From the NCBI GenBank assembly GCA_900088475.1, contig FLMG01001692.1, forward strand, positions 391 through 13,076: 12,686 nucleotides of DNA, written 5' to 3'. The position numbers and the translations under genes were made by a program. Below, in pieces: positions 1-9,077 of this stretch. Under the pieces are notes generated by a model. The model made no database searches and was not told the DNA's origin. It worked only from the letters and a program-made list of their open reading frames with translations. The DNA is from Hyphochytrium catenoides (lineage: Eukaryota; Sar; Hyphochytriomycetes; Hyphochytriales; Hyphochytriaceae). Numbering within the stretch: the first letter of the stretch is position 1; every line of letters starts with the position of its first letter.

Positions 1-48
1 CTCTCTCTCTCTCTTTCTCTTTCTCTCTCCCTCTCTCTCTCTGTCTCT

Positions 49-80
<32 letters not shown>

Positions 81-100
81 TTTGCCCTCTCTATCTCTCT
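1..100. repeat. CT-rich simple repeat at the left edge
   Basis: Nearly pure pyrimidine tract of CT dinucleotides interrupted by TTCT and CCCT units. The right end of the window closes with the same kind of tract on the same strand, so the boundaries may be assembly breaks at simple repeats. No coding content is believable here; serine/leucine-rich translations across it are low-complexity artefacts. Confidence 0.95.
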
Positions 101-262
101 TATGCCTCGTAGCGCCGGATTGCATCTCACTTCATCCGGGCGTCCTCACGCTGATCCCAGATCGAAGCGGTGGACCCTGGAGTGGTTGCACTGGAGCTAG
201 AGAGGAGAGCTCAAAGTTAGAGAAGCAAGACGGGGACGACTCTTCACAATCTATAGAGAGAC
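101..262 (+). promoter_or_regulatory. Probable 5' leader/proximal promoter of the NOC3 gene
   Basis: Unique-sequence stretch between the CT repeat and the NOC3 start codon. No TATA box is evident. An upstream ATG at 102 opens a 32-codon reading frame that stops at 198-200, before the main start; it matters only if transcription begins upstream of 102, which cannot be seen. The main ATG at 263 has a favourable context, with A at -3 and G at +4. The CT repeat may form part of the promoter or leader (inference). Confidence 0.4.
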
Positions 263-3200
263 ATGGCGGCAGCGGGCAAGAAGAAGAAGCAAGGGAAAGC
301 GCCCGTAAGCCTCAAAGTAAAGAACAAGGCAGCTAACAAGGCCGTCCGCCGAAAGTTCAAGCAGCCACAAAGCAAGAAGAAAGATAATGGTGAACCTTTT
401 TATCTTAGCGCACTTCTCTCTCTTCCCACATATACCTACCTAGTCTCTCTTCCCTTGTCCGGTCGGATCATTCTAACCTCTGCTTCCTTTCCTTGTCTTC
501 GCAGCATCAGGCGATAAATCTGCAAGAGGACCAATGAGGGCCAAACCAGCGGGAGGCAGGGGAAGGAGGGAGCAGGTCATAGGGAAGAAAAAGATGCAGA
601 AGAAGGAGAAAGAGCCGAAGGAGGTAGAAGAGAGGGAGGAAGAGGAGGAAGTCGAAGTAGGAGAAGAAGATATTGCCTTCTTCTCTCAAAGAGCGCCTTA
701 TTCGACCTTCTTAGAGGCCATCGACAGCAACGCCCTAGAGTAAGTAGGGAGGGACCCCAATCTTTTTCCGTTCGTTGTGTGAGGTCGACCGATTAATTTC
801 TGCCCTGTCGTTCTGGTTCCTTTCTTTCTGTCTTTCGTCTTCTCTCTCTCTTTCGTTCTCTCTCGCTCCCCTTTCGTCATCGCGGTCTCCCTCTCCCTTC
901 GTTTCTCTTCTTCTTCTCTCTCACTCTTCTTGTTCTTCTTCTTGTTCTTCTTGTTCTTCTTCTCTCTCTATCTCTCTCTTTGCGTCTCTGTGTTTCTGAC
1001 GTTTCGTCATGTTCTCTATCATATGTTCCTGAATCTCTCTGCCTCGCAGTCTGGCCGACACTACTATGTTCAAGACTATCGCTTCTATTCTTAACTTTAT
1101 TGTGACCTCAGGGCACCGACTCTTCCTTCCAAGAAAGCGCAGAAACTTCTGGACAAGAAGAGAAGAGAGGAGAAGAAGAAAGAAAAGGAAAATGAAGGGG
1201 AGCAAGATTTTGAGCTTAGGCCCCGCCAAGCTACTTCTGTCAAGGAATGGAACCAGGAAGAAAGAGTGCAAAGACTTCCCGTACGTGCCAATCTATCGCT
1301 AAGATATTGACCAACAGAATAGCGGAGAGACCCAGGCATTGACCCAGATGAAATGCTTTGGTCGAGACCACTGATCACCAACTATTGAAGTCTCAGAGAA
1401 AGGGAGATGAATCCATGCAGAAGGGGGTGGAGGCCTAGGAAGTGGGAACATCGAGAGCAAAGGCAAAGCCAAAGAATGGGAGAAAAGGGAAATCCTGGTG
1501 CTGACCATACTTGCTCTCCTCTTCTACTCTTCCACAGCTAAAGACTGCGACTGGCAGGCTGGTTCTACCTACAGATCAAAAAGGAGAGAGGGATGGACCC
1601 AGAAGGCCTGTCAAAGTTGCCAAAAAGGAGACGCAAGAGGAAGAGAAAGAGGCCGAAGAAAGTGAAAAGGAAGAAGGAGAAGACGACCTAACATCACAGT
1701 CAGGATCATCTATTTTTGAAGAAGAAGAGATGGAAGCGGAAGAAGCGACACAGGAGAAAAGCGAGAGCCATAAGAAGGTTGACTTGGTGGCTGCTCAGCG
1801 CGTGCTAATGTACCAGAAGAAAGTGCAGATTGCCAAACTCTGTGAAGAGATTCTGGAGGACCCAGAGGCGGCACTCCGAAGAAATAAAGACCATCCAAAG
1901 CAGCACTCCAAACTTCAGGTGAGTAAGATAGCCTTGCGGTGATCAGGTTCTGCGCTCTTCCATCTATCTCAACTCTCTCTCTTCGTTCTTATTCCTGGTC
2001 TCTCTTCTTCGTCGTCTTTCCCTGTACTTCCCCACGTCGTTGCTCTGCTTTTTTGGGTCCCTTCCTTTTCATTACCTCTATCCCCCTCATCTCCTTCAAG
2101 TCCATGTAGCCAGTCCATAAAAAGTCCTCCCCTCGTCCCTCCTAATATGCTGTCTCAAACCCAAGTATCGCTCTCCTGCTCTCACTCCGCTATGTCCTGT
2201 TCATCCTTCGCAGCCTTTCTTTCTATATGTTTCTCTCCTCTCCTCCTTCTCTCACCGAGTCTCTTCTAGGAATTGCACGAATTCTGCTCGTCCGAGTCAG
2301 ATCTCCTCCTCGTCAAGCTCGCAATGCTGTCAGAGCTTTCCATCTTTCAGGACATTCTCCCTTCGTATCGCATTAGGCTACCGACAGAAAAAGAGTTAGA
2401 ACAGAAAGTGAGCAAGGAGGTTCAGAGAGTGAGAGACCATGAACGAGCTCTTCTCGCCCATTATCAGGTAGGCAAATGTTTCGTATGCACACTTTTAGCG
2501 CCATTGACTCTCCATCTTCGCGTCTAACGCTGACTTCTAGCTCCCTTGTCGTTCTTATTCTTTAAACCTCCACATGCCTGGCTTCTTACCTTGCCTGGCT
2601 ACTCTAAATGTTGCTAGTCCTTCTGCGACCCCATGCTTCTGAGCCTGCATTTCATGGGTCATCATATTTCTATCGAAAAGAAAGATAACGATTTGACTTC
2701 TATCCTTATAAAGGCATATCTCAAGTATCTGGAGGGCTGTGCTAGGGCGGATGACCAGGCTCAGTCACAGAAAAAGAAGAAAAAATCGAGAGATCAGGGA
2801 ACCAAAGCAGAAGACGACGAGGATTTGGACGCCATCCGCACGCACAGCCTCGCTGTGACTGCAGTCAAGTGCATGTGTGAACTGCTTAGGTAGAATTAAC
2901 CTCCTCCGGCCATCTCACAGGAATCTGTTTTGCTTATTGCTGCCCCTCCACTTCCTCAGTTCAACTTGATCGCCTCTCTCACTTAGATATATCGCTGGTC
3001 CGCCCTTGTTTCAGGTTGTCGGTTCTGCTCCCTATCACTCCCTCCCTGTCTGACCACTTCTGGCTTGACTTTGGCTAATCTCTTCTTGACAGGACGCAAT
3101 ACTCGTTCAACTTCCGCACGAACCTGATAAAGGCTCTTATACCCAAGGCAGAGTCTTCTTCCACAGAGATCAGTCTACAGGTGCGATGAAGGGAAGCACA

Positions 3201-6200
3201 GAGGGAAAGACATGACCATGACCATGAAGTTTCAGCACCATTCTAAGGGCTAATCTAGAATAGATGAATTAGAACTTGGCACACAGAAGAGAAAGGAGAT
3301 AGAGAGGGAGAGAAAAGAGAGAGCGACGGAGAGAGACGCAAGGGCCGCAATAGGGAGAGAGAGAGAGAGAGAAAGAGGCAGACAGAGAGAAAGAGATAGC
3401 GAAAGAACAATAATCTGGCTGCAGATGACTTTATTAAACCCACTTGGTGCTCAAGCAGTCTCGCTCTGGCCTTCTCTCTTCTTACTTTTCACTCAACCTC
3501 AGATCATCGGCTCTGGCTCTCACTCTCTTACCTCGAATTCGGGTCCCTTATCGTAGGTCCAAAGCTCGTTATCAAAACTCTTCCGCGAAGATCTTTCCGG
3601 AGAAGTCACTCTGGAGACTGTGAAGAACATTTCTCAGTTTATTAACAGGAAAAAACTCAGGTAGGAGGAGGGTATGAGAGCGCACTACAAAGGGAAGGAC
3701 TCTTTTTGAGAGCATAGACCTTGAAAGAAGCAGAACCTAAGGAAGGAGAGATAGATGGAACAGGAGAGAAAGAGAAGAGAGAAGGAGATAGGAGGGAGAG
3801 ATCATTGATCAGGTGAGCTACTCTGAGCATTGGTGGTCTAAAGCCAAGCAGAAGGATATGCTGACTGAAGGATGACACGGTTGGAACTTACATTGTAACC
3901 CCGCGCGACAGAGTCAAGGAGGGCATCCTTCGGCCTCTCCTCTCAATCCCGTTACGTGTGGATATGGAGAGCGGTCAACAGGCCAAGATAAATGTGAAGA
4001 AGAAGAAGAACAAGCGGAAGAAGGCGAAGAAAGAGGGAGATGAGGTTGCACTAGGCTTAGAGGAGGCGAAAGCAACGGTAGATCAGGTGAGTACGGGTGG
4101 TTCAAGGATGATAACAAACATTCTTCCCTCCCCCATGATTATGGGGTTATCCTTCCTCCTGCCTTCGACTTCCCGCTATCTTCTCTTGTCTTGGCCTTGT
4201 GAGTTAACTGGTCCTTCCAAACCATGGACTTCTATTTCTATGCAAGTCTGCATGTCGCTCCATGCTCTCTCCTTTCAGTTCATCGCGTGCCTCACTAATG
4301 TTCTTTTAGGATGAGGTGAACAGTCGTCAGGCAGATATTTTGCAGGAGGTCATCCTTGTTTTCTTCCGCATACTTAGGAAGAGCGACGATGCGGGCCTTC
4401 TTCCCGTTGTCCTACGCGGTATGCATGTCTGACTAGCTCTCCAACTTGACAAATAACCTAGCTGTGATTGCACGCTCTCCAGCGTGGCTTTTCTATTGTT
4501 CCCGCCTTTGAACTTTATAGTCTTCACCTGCTACCTCGCAATGTCTTGTGTCCCACGCGCGCTCTTAATAAGCGCGCCATAGCACTCAGAAGACTCCAGG
4601 CCTTGTATTCTTAAAGCGTTGTCTGTTCGGATGGTTACGCTTTATCTCGTAAAGACATATCCGTGTCTCTCCCCGTTTCTGAGACAATCATCATTCTCTT
4701 TCTTTAACACTTTCTCTCCGTTGTGTAGGGCTGAGCCGCTACGGCCACCTTGTGAACCTTGACATCATGGTCGATCTTATGCATGCTTTGAAGGACCTGG
4801 CAAAAAAAGACAACCTACCGCTAGAGGCTGGCTTCAGGCAAGTTGGCCTCATTTCTTTGGCTGCCGCTTTGTGCTTTTTCCGAGAACTCTCTCTCACCAA
4901 CTCTGCATTTGTCTTGCCAACTTTTACGTTTTCTTGCTGGTCCTCTGTCTCATTCCCACCTTGCAGTTGCGTCTTGACGGTATTGAACACCCTTCGAGGA
5001 CCCGGACAGGAGCTGAAGATTGACGAGAAGGAGTTCGTTGACTATTTGTACAAGCTTCTGCCGCGTCTCGTTGAGCGAGGAGAGAGCGACAAAGACGATG
5101 CCTCTCTTCTTCCTTTTTCTCTGGCACTTGAATGCGTGGAAGCCATGTTTTATAAAAGAAGGGAGTACGTCATAGATAGAGTCGCCTCCTTCTTCAAGCG
5201 CCTCTTGCAGGTCGCTCTCTTTGCTCCTGCTCCATACATCATCGGGATACTGCGGATACTGCGGCTGCTATCGACTAGGTAATATGAAGACTTAGAGCCG
5301 CCCCGTCTTTCCTAGCCTTCTACTTTCCAATGGGGGATGCTTCTTCTTGAGACCTAGGCTCATCCTTACTTCTTCATGTTCGTAGCGCTTTTTCCTGACG
5401 TTGTGCGCCTTAACTCTTGCCTGCCAAATTTTTTTCCCATTTGTCTGCATGGTTAACCTCTTGCAGCCTCTGTCCTTTGCATCGTAGATATCTATATGTA
5501 TATGCTGTTCTTGCCCAAAAGAACAAATCTGTAGGGTCATTTATTTGTGGGAAAAAGGGCTGTGAGATCCTTCTCGTCTTCAATTCTCTTTCTGCATGCT
5601 TCGTTGTGATTATGTCGCCTCTCTCTCTTGCTAATACCACTTTTCTTCTGATGACATCTCTTCAGATATCCTAAGATTCAACAGCTGTTGGAGGGTGAGA
5701 GCGATCGGGCGGCATCCGGCCTCTATCGACCAGATTTGGACGATCCAGAACATGCAAACCCGTATGCTTCTCCCTCCTGGGAGCTTGCTTTGCTTGGAAA
5801 GCATTGGCATCCCATGGTTAGCGCATGTGCCCTCCCATCAGCTTGCGCCCTTATCTACTTCTACTCTCTTACGTTCGTTTACCTCTCGCTCTCAAGAGCC
5901 ACATACTGCTTTCCTTTTGCCAGGCGTATGGCCACCCGCCATCTGGTTCTCTTTCGCCTCCAATCTGACCCAAAATAGGTGTCATTTGTTTTATATTGAC
6001 CGCCTGTGCCTACGGCACGTGCCTAAACCTCGCTCTCTATCTTCTCTCCATTCTTCTCTCCAAAGAGTTTTCGAATCGCCCTTGCTATGCCCCATGGTCT
6101 TCACTGAAGCCAGAACGATTCACCTTCTTTATCCATCCGTCTTTCTCTTCTCTGCCTTCTTGTCAAATCATAGGTGGTGCAGGAGGTTCATGACCTTATA

Positions 6201-6910
6201 AATCTAAAGGCTGGGAATCCAATGGAGTCCGTGACAACCATTACTGAAGCCTTTGACTATGGTAAAAACGGAGACTTCAACCCTCCACTAGAGTTGCCAG
6301 AGATACATCCTCTAAGGAGGAGAGAGCGAGAGGAAGAGAGCAAGAACAAGAGGAAGAGAAGAAGAGAGAAAACGGAAAAGGCCATAGCTTTCGTTCAGAA
6401 TCCGCTTCCTGTGAGAGAATGTTTCTCATCAGAAGAGAAGACTGAGAATGAAGAAGAAGAAGAGTGCTTCAAGATCTATTTTAAAGAGAGCAAGTCCTTC
6501 AACAAGCGCATACGGTAAGTCCCGTTAGTGGCCAAGGTCCATTGTGTGAAAGCATAGGGACGAGAGAAGCGCCAAAAACAGACAGAGGATGGGGTTAGTG
6601 GATGAGACTGGTGGTAGAAAATGGAGAAGAGCAAGCTCTGTAGAGAAATGGCAATCAAGAGGAATGAGTAGACTTGAAGGCAGAGCAAGTTAAGAGGGAC
6701 TACATAGGCTTGACTGTATATAACCTTGCGAATAACTTAGTCTCACTCTGCGTCCGCAGGCTTACGAAGGAGTTGGCAAGGATAAAAGCTCAAATAGCCG
6801 CTTACGAAGTGCATGCGAGGAGGGGCAGAGGTGGCAAGGGTGAAAGGAAAGGAGATGCCAAGAGCAAGAAGGGAGGTCAGCAGGCGAAGAAGAAAAGAGG
6901 GCCTGTGTAG
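263..6910 (+). CDS. NOC3: Nucleolar complex protein 3 (Noc3/NOC3L family), 15 exons
   Basis: Noc3 binds Noc2 in the nucleolus and nucleoplasm and helps pre-60S particles mature and leave the nucleus; in yeast it also has a reported role in replication licensing. Exons: 263-389, 505-739, 1112-1280, 1538-1918, 2270-2467, 2714-2889, 3093-3180, 3557-3660, 3912-4086, 4310-4418, 4729-4837, 4967-5278, 5666-5816, 6174-6514, 6760-6910. The sum is 2826 nt, giving 941 residues plus TAG, somewhat longer than animal NOC3L (about 800). The N-terminus is lysine-rich, with acidic runs near residues 80-100 and 200-220. The Noc3p domain spans about 265-365 (LCEEILEDPE, VKLAMLSELSIFQDI, PSYRIR, TEKE, VSKEVQ). 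A Lys-rich linker lies near 515-535. A CBF/Mak21-type domain spans about 555-785 (VFFRILRKS, LPVVLRGLSRYGHLVNL, FYKRRE, FFKRLLQVAL, PELD-like RPDLDDPEHAN, WELALLGKHWHPMV). FNPPLELPE and SFNKRIRRL-type motifs follow, then a basic tail. Intron phases 0/1/2 number 6/2/6. Intron 11 is GC-AG; the rest are GT-AG. Least certain are the starts of exons 2, 3 and 6. Confidence 0.93.
740..1111 (+). other. NOC3 intron 2, with a competing upstream acceptor
   Basis: The donor GTAAGT at 740-745 is perfect. I place the acceptor at 1110-1111 (CCTCAG), because exon 3 from 1112 then completes the GA|G codon and reads ALEAPTLPSKKAQKLL in phase. A stronger-looking, pyrimidine-rich acceptor (CTGCCTCGCAG, ending 1049) lies 62 nt upstream. 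Using it would shift the frame away from the conserved RVQRLP/LKTATGRLVLP junction. A TTAAC branch-point-like sequence sits at about 1091-1095, suitably placed for the downstream acceptor. Confidence 0.75.
839..991. repeat. CT and TTC simple repeats inside NOC3 intron 2
   Basis: A pyrimidine-rich block made of CT dinucleotides and, at about 905-965, TTCTTCTTG-type trinucleotide units. It lies wholly within an intron. Translations on either strand are Ser/Leu- or Glu/Arg-rich low complexity, not real proteins. Confidence 0.9.
1281..1537 (+). other. NOC3 intron 3 (purine-rich body)
   Basis: Donor GTACGT follows the CCC codon at 1278-1280; acceptor TTCCACAG ends at 1537. Splicing joins ...RVQRLP to LKTATGRLVLP, recreating the LPxKTxxGrL element typical of Noc3 just upstream of the acidic region. 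The body is rich in GA and AG, unlike the CT-rich introns 2 and 4. Confidence 0.88.
3181..3556 (+). other. NOC3 intron 7 carrying a GA-rich repeat
   Basis: Donor GTGCGA follows CAG at 3178-3180; acceptor TTATCGTAG ends at 3556. Splicing joins STEISLQ to VQSSLSKLFRED in phase 0. The intron body contains a long polypurine tract at about 3284-3407 and then turns pyrimidine-rich before the acceptor. Confidence 0.9.
3284..3407. repeat. GA-rich polypurine repeat in NOC3 intron 7
   Basis: AGAGAG-type tract, with nine uninterrupted GA units at 3355-3372. On the opposite strand it matches the CT tracts seen elsewhere in the window, so the same simple-repeat class occurs here in inverted orientation. 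It could form a triplex (H-DNA), and in the pre-mRNA could pair with CU-rich tracts (inference). Confidence 0.92.
3661..3911 (+). other. NOC3 intron 8 (purine-rich, no polypyrimidine tract at its acceptor)
   Basis: Donor GTAGGA directly follows AAACTCAG. The acceptor GCGACAG ends at 3911 and splicing completes an AG|A Arg codon before VKEGILRPLL, which fits the Noc3 alignment. About 3720-3800 is GA-rich. The last 30 bases before the AG lack a pyrimidine tract, so the acceptor rests on phase and homology rather than signal strength. Confidence 0.8.
4838..4966 (+). other. NOC3 intron 11, a non-canonical GC-AG intron
   Basis: The donor reads CAG|GCAAGT, the textbook GC-donor context; the acceptor CCTTGCAG ends at 4966. 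Removing 129 nt joins LPLEAGF, a split AG|T Ser codon and CVLTVLNTLRGPGQ, matching the family's ungapped (Q)ESLHCVQTAFxxLSGQG-like stretch. The only nearby GT (4842-4843) would put exon 12 out of frame. The length is a multiple of three and there is no in-frame stop, so unspliced RNA would encode 43 extra, mostly hydrophobic, residues. Confidence 0.88.
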
Positions 6911-7601
6911 TTGGGCCTATGGCCTTTCCTTCATGAACTATTTATCACACTGGTATCACCATTAACTGCGACCTATCTTGTCTCTGGGGAGAATTGAAGT
7001 CCAGGGACTGTGGAGGAGCGACCAAATTGCAAACACAGAAGAGAACGGAGCGGGCGAAAGCGAGCAACGGACAAAAACGGAGACGAAACAGTAGTTGGAA
7101 GGGAAGATCAGGGTAGAACCCCATGATGCTACACGTTTGGGGAGACGGCAGGGTTAAGGATTAAGCCAAGGACTTCGAGTTCGATCACTTAGCGGTGTAG
7201 ACGAGTGTGCGGGGTAGTGGAGGCGTGCGGAGGGGCCATTGAACCAAGGAAACTGCAGCGTAAATTAGACCTCTAGAAGTAGAGGAACACGGTAAGAGAA
7301 AGAAATGGACTTTGCTGCTTTCAGGATAGCTATAGATCTTCACTATGCGGTAGGGTTAGGGTGAGGTGAGGCATGAAGAACGGAAAGAGTAGACGACAAC
7401 AAGCCAGCTCCGGCTTCACGATTTCATCGAGAAGGAGACGAGAGAGTATGCTCTGGTGCACCATAAGCCTCTAACTCACATTACGCAACGGGGTAGCAAG
7501 TCTTTCAATGTTGCTTATCTTTCGTTATCATCTCGTTGACTACCCTCCCACACAGTTGAGTCCTCTTCTTGAAGTCTAGATATCTGACACGTTATCATAC
7601 C

Positions 7602-7679
7602 CCATGTTTACCTGGGCCCTCTACCAGGTACACTTGATACAGCCCAGGCCCATTCTCAAGAGAGGTGGGCTGAACATGG
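7602..7679. other. Potential three-way-junction structure (ncRNA or palindromic DNA candidate)
   Basis: Three nested inverted repeats fit together. An outer stem of 7 bp pairs CCATGTT (7602-7608) with AACATGG (7673-7679). Directly inside, TACCTGG (7609-7615) pairs with CCAGGTA (7624-7630) around an 8-nt loop. A second hairpin pairs GCCCA (7648-7652) with TGGGC (7666-7670), extended by TCTC/GAGG around an AAGA loop after one bulged base. The shape resembles a small structured RNA, but it matches no family I recognise and could be chance. Confidence 0.35.
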
Positions 7680-7894
7680 AGGTTCTGCTTTTCCAAGACA
7701 AGAGACAATCGAAGATAGATGCACAAGATAAAGGAAAGAGCACAGGATAGGATCCGCTAATGCGCGGATAAAGAACACCGGCGGCTTACTGCCACACATC
7801 CTAGTATAGACTGCATGTAGACATCATTATTAGCTACAAGCTCAAAGGAGTATCTGCAGATTCCGGAGAGCTCCACAAGGTCGAAGTGCACACA

Positions 7895-7976
7895 TTTTGA
7901 AGCTTTTGAAGCTTTTGCTGATTTTGTTAGGTCTGGTTATCAAATATAGATCGAACGTAGATCTTCATTTTGAAGC
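7895..7976 (+). repeat. TTTTGAAGC direct repeats
   Basis: The 9-mer TTTTGAAGC occurs in tandem at 7895-7903 and 7904-7912 and again at 7968-7976. The first pair runs into TTTTGCTG, and the third copy is followed by the similar TTTCGCTG. No coding context and no known element recognised. Confidence 0.6.
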
Positions 7977-8327
7977 TTTCGCTGTGAAAGTATAAACAAG
8001 AAACATTCCTTTTCCGTTCTATTCTTACGATTTTATCTAAACCAGGCCATTTAGATTGACAAAATACTTTTCAGCAAAGCTTTCATAGATGCTTTGGCAG
8101 GAGGTGAGGGTGTCCTTATTTACGTGAGACAGACCCACTGGAGCACGAAGAAGAGTGAGAGAAGATATTACATTAGCCAGAGGTGGTGAGGGTATTACCT
8201 GTCCACCTGGAAAGATTACAAGGAGACAGAGGATGAAGAGATAGAGGGATGTCTATAGAGACATGTAGTGGGAGATTGCTTAGACTTCTCTTCACGCTCA
8301 AATAATGCATGCGCTCCGGCTAAGAAA

Positions 8328-8484
8328 GAGACGGAGAACGCCAATAACAGTCCATAGTCCATACAATTTATGCTACAACTGTACCGATGAGTCAAGAGAA
8401 AGACCGACCTGGTACAGCGAGAAGCAGTGCTACATGCGATACCGTCTCTGCCAACACGCCCTCTCTGCCCAGCTTCTCCGTCTC
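8328..8484. promoter_or_regulatory. Cluster of WGAGACG-type motifs upstream of the phosphatase
   Basis: AGAGACG occurs on the + strand (GAGACG at 8328-8333) and on the minus strand (complement CGTCTC at 8443-8448 and 8479-8484, each followed by T), about 540-700 nt before the start codon. WGAGACG is a described cis-element of Toxoplasma promoters. Three further GAGACG copies without the A/T flank lie at 7080, 7142 and 7435. Assignment as a promoter element depends on the organism being a coccidian relative. Confidence 0.35.
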
Positions 8485-9014
8485 TCATACCTTCGCCATT
8501 GCCGACGAGCTTCAGTTGCTTTGAGATCTGCAGACCAATGACAGTGTTGACTCGCTGCTGCATCGTAGTCTGGAGTCAAAAGCCTCAATACTTTTGAATT
8601 GGCTCTTGAGGGCGGCATCTTCCATCAACTCATTCGTCTCACCTGCTGCCAAATCTGTGTCTGTCTGTCACTCTGGACCTTCTCCCGTACTCTGGAATCC
8701 TCTCCTACCTCCGATTGGCCGGGGAGGCCTAGTCTGTCTTCTCCTGTTTTTTCTTGCTCAACATTCACCTAGGAAAGAGATACAGGTAAAACTGAGCTTC
8801 GAGGTTTTTCGTCGTTAACAGACCGTCTTACGGTATACCCTAGGATGGCTTCAGCTGCATAGCGTATCAGTCCAGCCTTTAGCCTAGTATTTTTGTTCTG
8901 GCTCTCTTTGGGTGGTGATAGATTTTCTCCCGCCGGTCTCCTTCGACAAGGCGCGTAGCTCTTCTTGCATTCGTCGCTCTCACGCTCGCTCTCTCCTTAA
9001 ACACCTTCAGAGCA

Positions 9015-9077
9015 TATGAGCCATGGGAGGTGGTCCGGACGAATGGATTGCCACTCTAATGAAGGGCGAGGTCATTG
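9015..9077 (+). promoter_or_regulatory. Possible upstream ORF overlapping the phosphatase start
   Basis: An ATG at 9015, eight bases before the main start and in another frame, opens a 20-codon frame ending in TGA at 9075-9077. Its context is weak (C at -3, A at +4), whereas the main start has GCCATGG. Leaky scanning would therefore favour the phosphatase. Its relevance depends on the transcription start, which is not visible. Confidence 0.35.

Larger units (their letters stand above)
6911..9022. other. Intergenic region between NOC3 and the PP6-type phosphatase
   Basis: Presumably holds the NOC3 3' UTR, then spacer, then the phosphatase promoter and leader. No reading frame on either strand has recognisable motifs; the longest (minus strand, 8216-8563) looks like random translation. 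I see no tRNA, rRNA or snRNA. Separately listed features are the GAGACG hexamers, a possible three-way-junction fold at 7602-7679 and a 9-mer direct repeat at 7895-7976. An inverted CCAAT-like GATTGG lies at 8713-8718. From about 8960 to 9000 the sequence becomes CT/CG-rich, as in the NOC3 leader. Confidence 0.7.

Noticed and set aside
921-1271. Minus-strand open frame of 116 codons, Glu/Arg-rich at its end
   Set aside because: It is the complement of intron 2 repeats and exon 3; low-complexity composition and no motif.
2671-2713. Earlier in-frame acceptor for NOC3 exon 6 (after AG at 2679-2680)
   Set aside because: It would add 11 residues where the family reads directly from HYQ to the YLKYLE-like element; the acceptor at 2712-2713 gives the ungapped fit.
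4752-5282. A single 176-codon open frame
   Set aside because: It is NOC3 exons 11 and 12 read through the GC-AG intron; the 43 residues in the middle do not align with the family.
5695-6201. Open frame of 168 codons on the + strand
   Set aside because: Out-of-frame shadow of NOC3 exon 13 plus intron 13; the real frame matches the conserved Noc3 C-terminal region.
7177-7186. GAGTTCGATC resembling a tRNA B box
   Set aside because: The flanking five-base segments do not pair to make a T-stem, and no acceptor or anticodon arm is found.
7351-7361. TAGGGTTAGGG, telomere-like
   Set aside because: Less than two units, isolated, with no degenerate array around it.
8216-8563. Minus-strand open frame of 115 codons in the intergenic region
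   Set aside because: No recognisable motif and no splice or start support; composition looks like random translation.
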